A stretch of DNA of 64,000 nt. It comes from Nageia nagi. Lineage: Eukaryota > Pinophyta. The DNA lies in contig JBITNC010000001.1 in NCBI GenBank assembly GCA_050084985.1, forward strand, positions 36,766,001 to 36,830,000, written 5' to 3'. The first letter of the stretch is position 1, and the number at the start of each line of letters is the position of its first letter. The position numbers and the translations under genes were made by a program. The notes below the pieces were generated by a model. That model had not been told where the DNA came from and ran no database searches. It saw only the letters and a program-made list of their open reading frames with translations. Positions 59,905 through 64,000 of the stretch are shown here, piece after piece.

Positions 59905-60975
59905 GTGAGGGTAGAGCTCCCTCACCCGATCAACTGCATACCACTTGGCCTTGTGTGGATGTTGGCCCTTCACTCCAATATGCCACACCTCATGTATGCC
60001 ACTACAAGATGATCATTACTTCTTTTCCAAGATTGCATCCTCAACCAACACATTCATGTGCTCAAGGGCTAAATCCTCAACTGATGGTAACATGACATCT
60101 GTATCTTCTGCAACTAAGGCTGGTTCATACAACTTCAAGTTCTCAACATTAATAACAAAATATATTTGCATATAAGGTGGTAAGTCCAACCGAAAAGCAT
60201 TGTCTCCAACTTGACCCATAATAGTAAATGGGCCATACCTTATAGGTTTCAACTTCTTTCCCTTACCATGCTATCTCTCCTTGCTAAGATGAAGCCATAC
60301 TTGATCCCCAACCTAAAATTTATGATCCACCCTATGACGATCATACCTCTCCTTATACTTAGCCTAACTCTTCTCCAATTGTTCTTTTACCTTTTGATGA
60401 ATCAATCTAACCCTCTCAATAAAATTATTTGCCCTTTCCTCCTCATCATGAAGAACTATATCTCCATCACTTGTTGAAGCAAAAGCCATATCAAAAGGTG
60501 ACTTTGGCAAATAACCAAAACAAGTCTCAAAAGGTGTTTTGTTAGTAGAAGAATGTAAAGCCTAATTATATGCATGCTGTATATAGTTCAAATGTTCATC
60601 CCAAGTATTAGGATTCTTACCATAATAACCTTGTAATAGGTGTACTACTATCCTATTTACAACCTCTATTTGACCATCTATCTATGGATGAAAAGTTGTA
60701 CTCTTTAACTTAGTGTCCATCCTTTCCCACAAAGAAGTCCAAAACTTTCCAAGAAACTTGGAATCCCTATCAGAAATGATAGAAGTAGGAAGACCAAAAT
60801 GTACCCACACATAAGTAAAGAAAAGATTAGCTACCTCTTGACCTGTCATAGTCTTTTTACATGGGATTAGAATACACATCTTACTGAATCTATCCATAAC
60901 CACATACAAATAATCATGACCTCTTTTAGACATAGGTAAACCTCCAACAAAATCCATAGAAATACCTCCCATGGT
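59905..60975 (-). pseudogene. Chromovirus integrase core, C-terminus and chromodomain-like tail
   Basis: Core: ISMDFVGGLPMSKRGHDYLY (first Asp), TSIISDRDSKFLGKFW (second Asp), and HP.IDGQIEVVNRIV (Glu). One frame continues to the end with TAG stops at expected Gln codons and no other lesions until VEDAILEKK, which is followed by TAA TGA. Past the stops HIGVKGQHPHKAKWYA and a RVRELYPHLISS segment look like the second half of a chromodomain, the module that guides chromoviruses to marked chromatin. A one-base loss near 60972 shifts the frame from the upstream part. Confidence 0.85.
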
Positions 60976-61484
60976 CATGTAGGAATGGATAATGGCATAT
61001 AAAGACCAACTTTCCTAATATTGGGTTTGCTTACATTGCATAACATACAACCTCTGATATATCTAGATACATTTTCTTGCATTTTAGGCCAATAACAATA
61101 TCTTTGTAGATTAGCAAGAGTTTTCCCAACACCAAAGTGTCCTGAAATACAAGAAGTATGAGCTTCCCTAATCAAATCATTCCTCTCACCATTAGGAATA
61201 CAAAGTTTGCCCAAATGAAAAAGTAATCCATCATGTAAATGAAAGTCATAATTTCCAACCTCATTACCAAGACTCAATCTTTGATAGACATTTTGGAAAT
61301 TAGGATCAACCACATATTGTTCTTTATACACATCATGCATCAAAGAACTATTTTGTAGAATCACAACACTAGCAACTATTGGAGGCCTAGACAACATATC
61401 AGCAATTTTATTTTGTGTACCCTTTTTATACTTAATCACCAAATGAAATTGTTGCAAAAATCCCATCCATCGAAAGTGCCTAGA
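60975..61484 (-). pseudogene. Chromovirus RNase H end and integrase zinc region
   Basis: 163 open codons at 61466-60975: FHLVIKYKKGTQNKIADMLSR (the end of RNase H, with ADMLSR), a spacer, then the HHCC finger REAHTSCISGHFGVGKT, YCYWPKM and GCMLCNVSKPN. Separated from RT by a single TAG at about 61482 that fits CAG to TAG. Confidence 0.88.
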
Positions 61485-62417
61485 CTATTGCAACTTAGAT
61501 TGTGATTGGAGGTATTGCAAGGGTTGATGGTTTGTATGTATTATTGTCTCTTTTCCTACCAAATAGTGCTTCCATTTTTTAACACTTTGAACCAATGCAT
61601 ACAACTCTTTGTCATAAGTGGGATAGTTTCTTACCGCACTAGTAAACATTTTCGAGTGATAGCAAATTGGATGTTTTTCCTGCAATAAAACTACACCCAT
61701 AGCATAGTCACTAGCATCAGTTTCAATTTCAAAAGGTTTATAAAGATTAGGCAAAGCAAGTACTGGAGCATTACTAATTTTATTTTTAAGCAAATCAAAA
61801 GCATGTTGTCTTTTCCCTCCCCACTGAAATCCATGATTCTTTCCTGTAATTGCATGAAGTGGAGAAGCCATGTAAGAAAAATTAGCAATAAACTTGCATA
61901 AATATTGTACTGCCCCAAGAAAACTCCTAGTTTCTGTCACATTAGTGGGTGTAGGCCATTTCAAAATAGCCTCAACTTTTGTAGGATCTATCCTTAATTG
62001 ACCTTCACCTACAATGTGGCCAAGATAGGTTAAACTTTTCTTGACAAACTCACACTTAGACATCTTCAAATAGAGTTTTGCTTCCCTTAAAACTTCAAAC
62101 ACTTTGTGAATATGTACCACATGATCTTTCCAATTATCACTATAAATGAGAATATCATCAAGGTACACAATAACAAAATCATCAATGAAAGGCCTTAAAA
62201 CCTCATTCATTACTCTCATAAAAGTAGCAAGATCATTGCATAATCCAAATGGTAAAACCAACCATTCAAACAATCCTTGCCTAGTTTTAAAAGCAGTCTT
62301 CCACACATCCTCTTCTTTAACTCATACTTAATGATAACCACTTCTTAGATCTAATTTTGTAAAAATCCTAGCTTTTGTTAATTGATCCATTAAATCATCA
62401 ATACGTGGCAAAGGATA
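61485..62417 (-). pseudogene. Chromovirus reverse transcriptase and RNase H
   Basis: 273 open codons at 62306-61485. WKTAFKTRQGLFEWLVLPFG, the catalytic box VIVYLDDILIYSD (YLDD at 62154-62165), CEFVKKSLTYLGHIV, RSFLGAVQYLC and PFEIETDASDYAMGVVL (RNase H Asp) are all intact. PFGLCND shows D where Ala is usual. Just upstream three stops (TGA, TAA, TGA) interrupt the DLRSGYH region at about 62320-62417. Confidence 0.92.
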
Positions 62418-63113
62418 TCAATTTTTAACCGTGATCTTATTTAGTGCCCTGTAATCAACACACATATGGCAAGTTCCATCTTTCTTTGGAATTATAACAA
62501 TAGGAGATCCACATGGTGATGTGCTAGGTCTAATGACTCCTTGATCTAACAATTCCTTGACTTGTTTCTTAATTTCTTCATTTTCTAAAATAGAATTTCT
62601 ATACAAGCCAATATTAGGAAGTGCAACATCAGGATGTAATTGAATCTCATGTTGTATATCTCTTTTAGGTGGAAGTTCTTTAGGTACTTGAAATAAATCT
62701 TCAAATTTAGAAATTACCTCTTTAACTTCTTCTTTGTATTGTGGTTCACAATCTTCAAGTGCCTTTATGATTTCCACTTCATCTTGAGATTTCACCATTG
62801 CAAGTATAAACATTTGTCCATTATGGATTAGTCTCTTTGCTTGTCTTGCAGTAATCAAAGAAATATCCTTTTTCTTGCTTTGATGAGCACTAACCATGTA
62901 TTCAATTCCATCTTTAATGAGTCTATATTTATTTTCCTTTCTATAAAATAAAGCATCTCTTTCCCATAGATAAGGACTACCAAGCACAATCCCACAAATA
63001 TCCAAAGGAACAACATCAAGTAAAACGTCATCAATGTAATCCCTGTTAATCCCAAATTGCAACTTGCATTGTTGTGTTACTTTCAAATTTGAATCTTTAT
63101 TAACCCATCCCAA
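62418..63113 (-). pseudogene. Protease end, linker and RT N-terminus of the chromovirus
   Basis: 231 open codons. It starts with the second half of the protease (LDVVPLDICGIVLGSPYLWER is the LG.PWL-like motif), then EEVKEVISKFEDLFQVPKEL, HPDVALPNIGLYR and RPSTSPCGSPIVIIPKKDGT, CVDYRALN, the first RT blocks. Stops at a TGA that replaces Arg. A frameshift near 63083-63113 separates it from the protease start. Confidence 0.9.
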
Positions 63114-63412
63114 TGGATATGGGTTTGGATGGGGTTGAGTAGTGAGTGAAAGTGATTTGACATATTTTTTGCAATTAAGTTAGCTTGAGATCCATAATCA
63201 AACAATGTATCAATCCTTGTCTTCTTAGCTTGCACCTTGATGTGAAAAAGTTCAATTTTCTTCTTTTCCTCATCTTCATTAGGTGTATTATGCAAAACCA
63301 TGCATGCCATTTTATCATCTACATCTGAACCATCCTCAATTTCCTTAGTAACAATATTTGTTTGCTTTCTTTGACCTTTAGGTTTAGGATGTAATTTAGG
63401 ATGCAATTTCCA
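63083..63412 (-). pseudogene. Chromovirus protease N-terminal part
   Basis: Acidic linker, then RIDTLFDYGSQANLIAKNM. The family motif is D-S-G or D-T-G; here Tyr replaces the middle residue, which would inactivate the enzyme. Confidence 0.82.
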
Positions 63413-64000
63413 ACATTTAGCCTCTAAATGACCTTCTTTTTGACAATGGGTACATACATCTTTAGACTTCTCTCTTTATGTAGTAGACATAGTTTTCTTT
63501 TTCCCTTTTCCTTTATTCCTTTCAGAATCATTATTACTATTGTAATTGGAAGCATTGTTCTTTTTCCCATCCTTAACAAATTTTCCCCTTTCTTCTAAGT
63601 GAGTGGCTTGTACACAAACTTTATCCAAATCATTTGGATCAAACATCAAAATTGTATGCCTTAAATAATTATGCAAACCACCAATATACTTAAGAAGAGT
63701 ATCTTGGGAATCAAGAGGAATACCTAGCATTGTAGCTCTTCTTCGGAATTCAATAGTGTACTCTTGCACACTTTGCCCTTTGCCTTGATGGAAAGTTTGC
63801 CATTCCATGATTGCCTTTTGCCGATAACCCAAAGGATAAAATTGATTTCTAAGCAATTGTACAAAATGAGTCCAAGAAGCAATACAAGCTTTAATAGATT
63901 CATTCTTACTTTGCATACAACATTCCCACCAAACAAGTGCATTACCACTCATTTTAAGAGTTGCTAATTAGATTTTATCCTCATCTCTTACAATTCTTTG
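63413..64000 (-). pseudogene. Chromovirus Gag, C-terminal part
   Basis: 158 open codons at 63952-63476: MSGNALVWWECC, FVQLLRNQFYPLGYRQKAIM, GQSVQEYTIEFRR and YIGGLHNYLRHTI, the retrotransposon gag domain. A Lys/Asn-rich linker ends at one TAA (63473-63475), and the same frame goes on into a canonical zinc knuckle, C-X2-C-X4-H-X4-C, at 63413-63454 (CTHCQKEGHLEAKC). The ATG at 63952 is not the true start: the frame continues to the window edge (a LATLK segment) with a TAG. The N-terminus lies outside. Confidence 0.9.

Larger units (their letters stand above)
58699..64000 (-). mobile_element. Ty3 chromovirus-type element (5' end beyond the window)
   Basis: Minus-strand element with 3' LTR (58699-59846), PPT, and gag-protease-RT-RNase H-integrase-chromodomain in Ty3 order. 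Only about a dozen stops and two frameshifts in more than 4 kb make it the best preserved element here. Integrase and tail wording resembles gymnosperm IFG-like Ty3 elements, a comparison from memory. Confidence 0.88.

Noticed and set aside
1-64000. CRISPR arrays, bacterial operons, tRNA or rRNA genes
   Set aside because: The tandem arrays have no spacers of the right kind, no bacterial gene organisation is present, and no tRNA or rRNA-like sequence was recognised.

Overview
The window looks like intergenic DNA from a large, AT-rich land-plant nuclear genome. I found no intact host gene, no tRNA or rRNA gene and no CRISPR array. Everything recognisable is plant LTR-retrotransposon sequence in various states of decay, plus three coding relics of transposon-associated type. 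Deep nesting, very old Ty3 and Copia copies and strong C-to-T type decay suggest a gymnosperm or another slowly purging giant genome; that is inference, and the species cannot be read from the sequence.

Layout. 0.5-2.4 kb (+): decayed plant mobile domain (PMD) gene. 4.9-20.5 kb (-): an old Tat-lineage Ty3 element with gag, protease, RT, RNase H, a second RNase H and integrase. Its integrase is split by a 7.2-kb insertion at 7012-14242 with 850-bp LTRs, TG..CA ends and a perfect GATAT target duplication. That insertion carries gag but no pol, holds a PMD gene in antisense, and has two in-frame tandem arrays. 22.6-24.9 kb (-): Copia gag-protease fragment. 28.6-30.0 kb (+): unrecognised decayed coding region. 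30.7-38.75 kb (-): Ty3 element with 526-bp LTRs whose PBS, PPT and gag resemble those of the gag-only element. It is broken by a Copia RT fragment, an oppositely oriented relative and a 100-base N gap. 40.85-56 kb: a three-level nest, in which a Tat-like element (-) is split by a Ty3 element (+, 42761-51645), itself split by an LTR element (-, 43368-47786) with about 2-kb LTRs and only about 0.5 kb of internal DNA. 57.8-58.6 kb (-): unrecognised coiled-coil relic. 58.7-64 kb (-): the youngest element, a Ty3 chromovirus-type copy with 3' LTR, chromodomain-like tail, integrase, RNase H, RT, protease and partial gag; its 5' end lies past the window.

How the parts relate. The elements do not form pathways; their relations are insertion order and possible trans-mobilisation. 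The 7.0-14.2 kb element could only have moved with reverse transcriptase and integrase from elsewhere, and the 30.7-38.75 kb family is the best candidate helper in view. Almost every in-frame stop in the relics can be explained by one C-to-T or G-to-A change (CAG to TAG most often), and the two 850-bp LTRs differ almost only by transitions, so methylation-linked deamination appears to dominate decay. All reading frames were judged by eye; no similarity search was possible.
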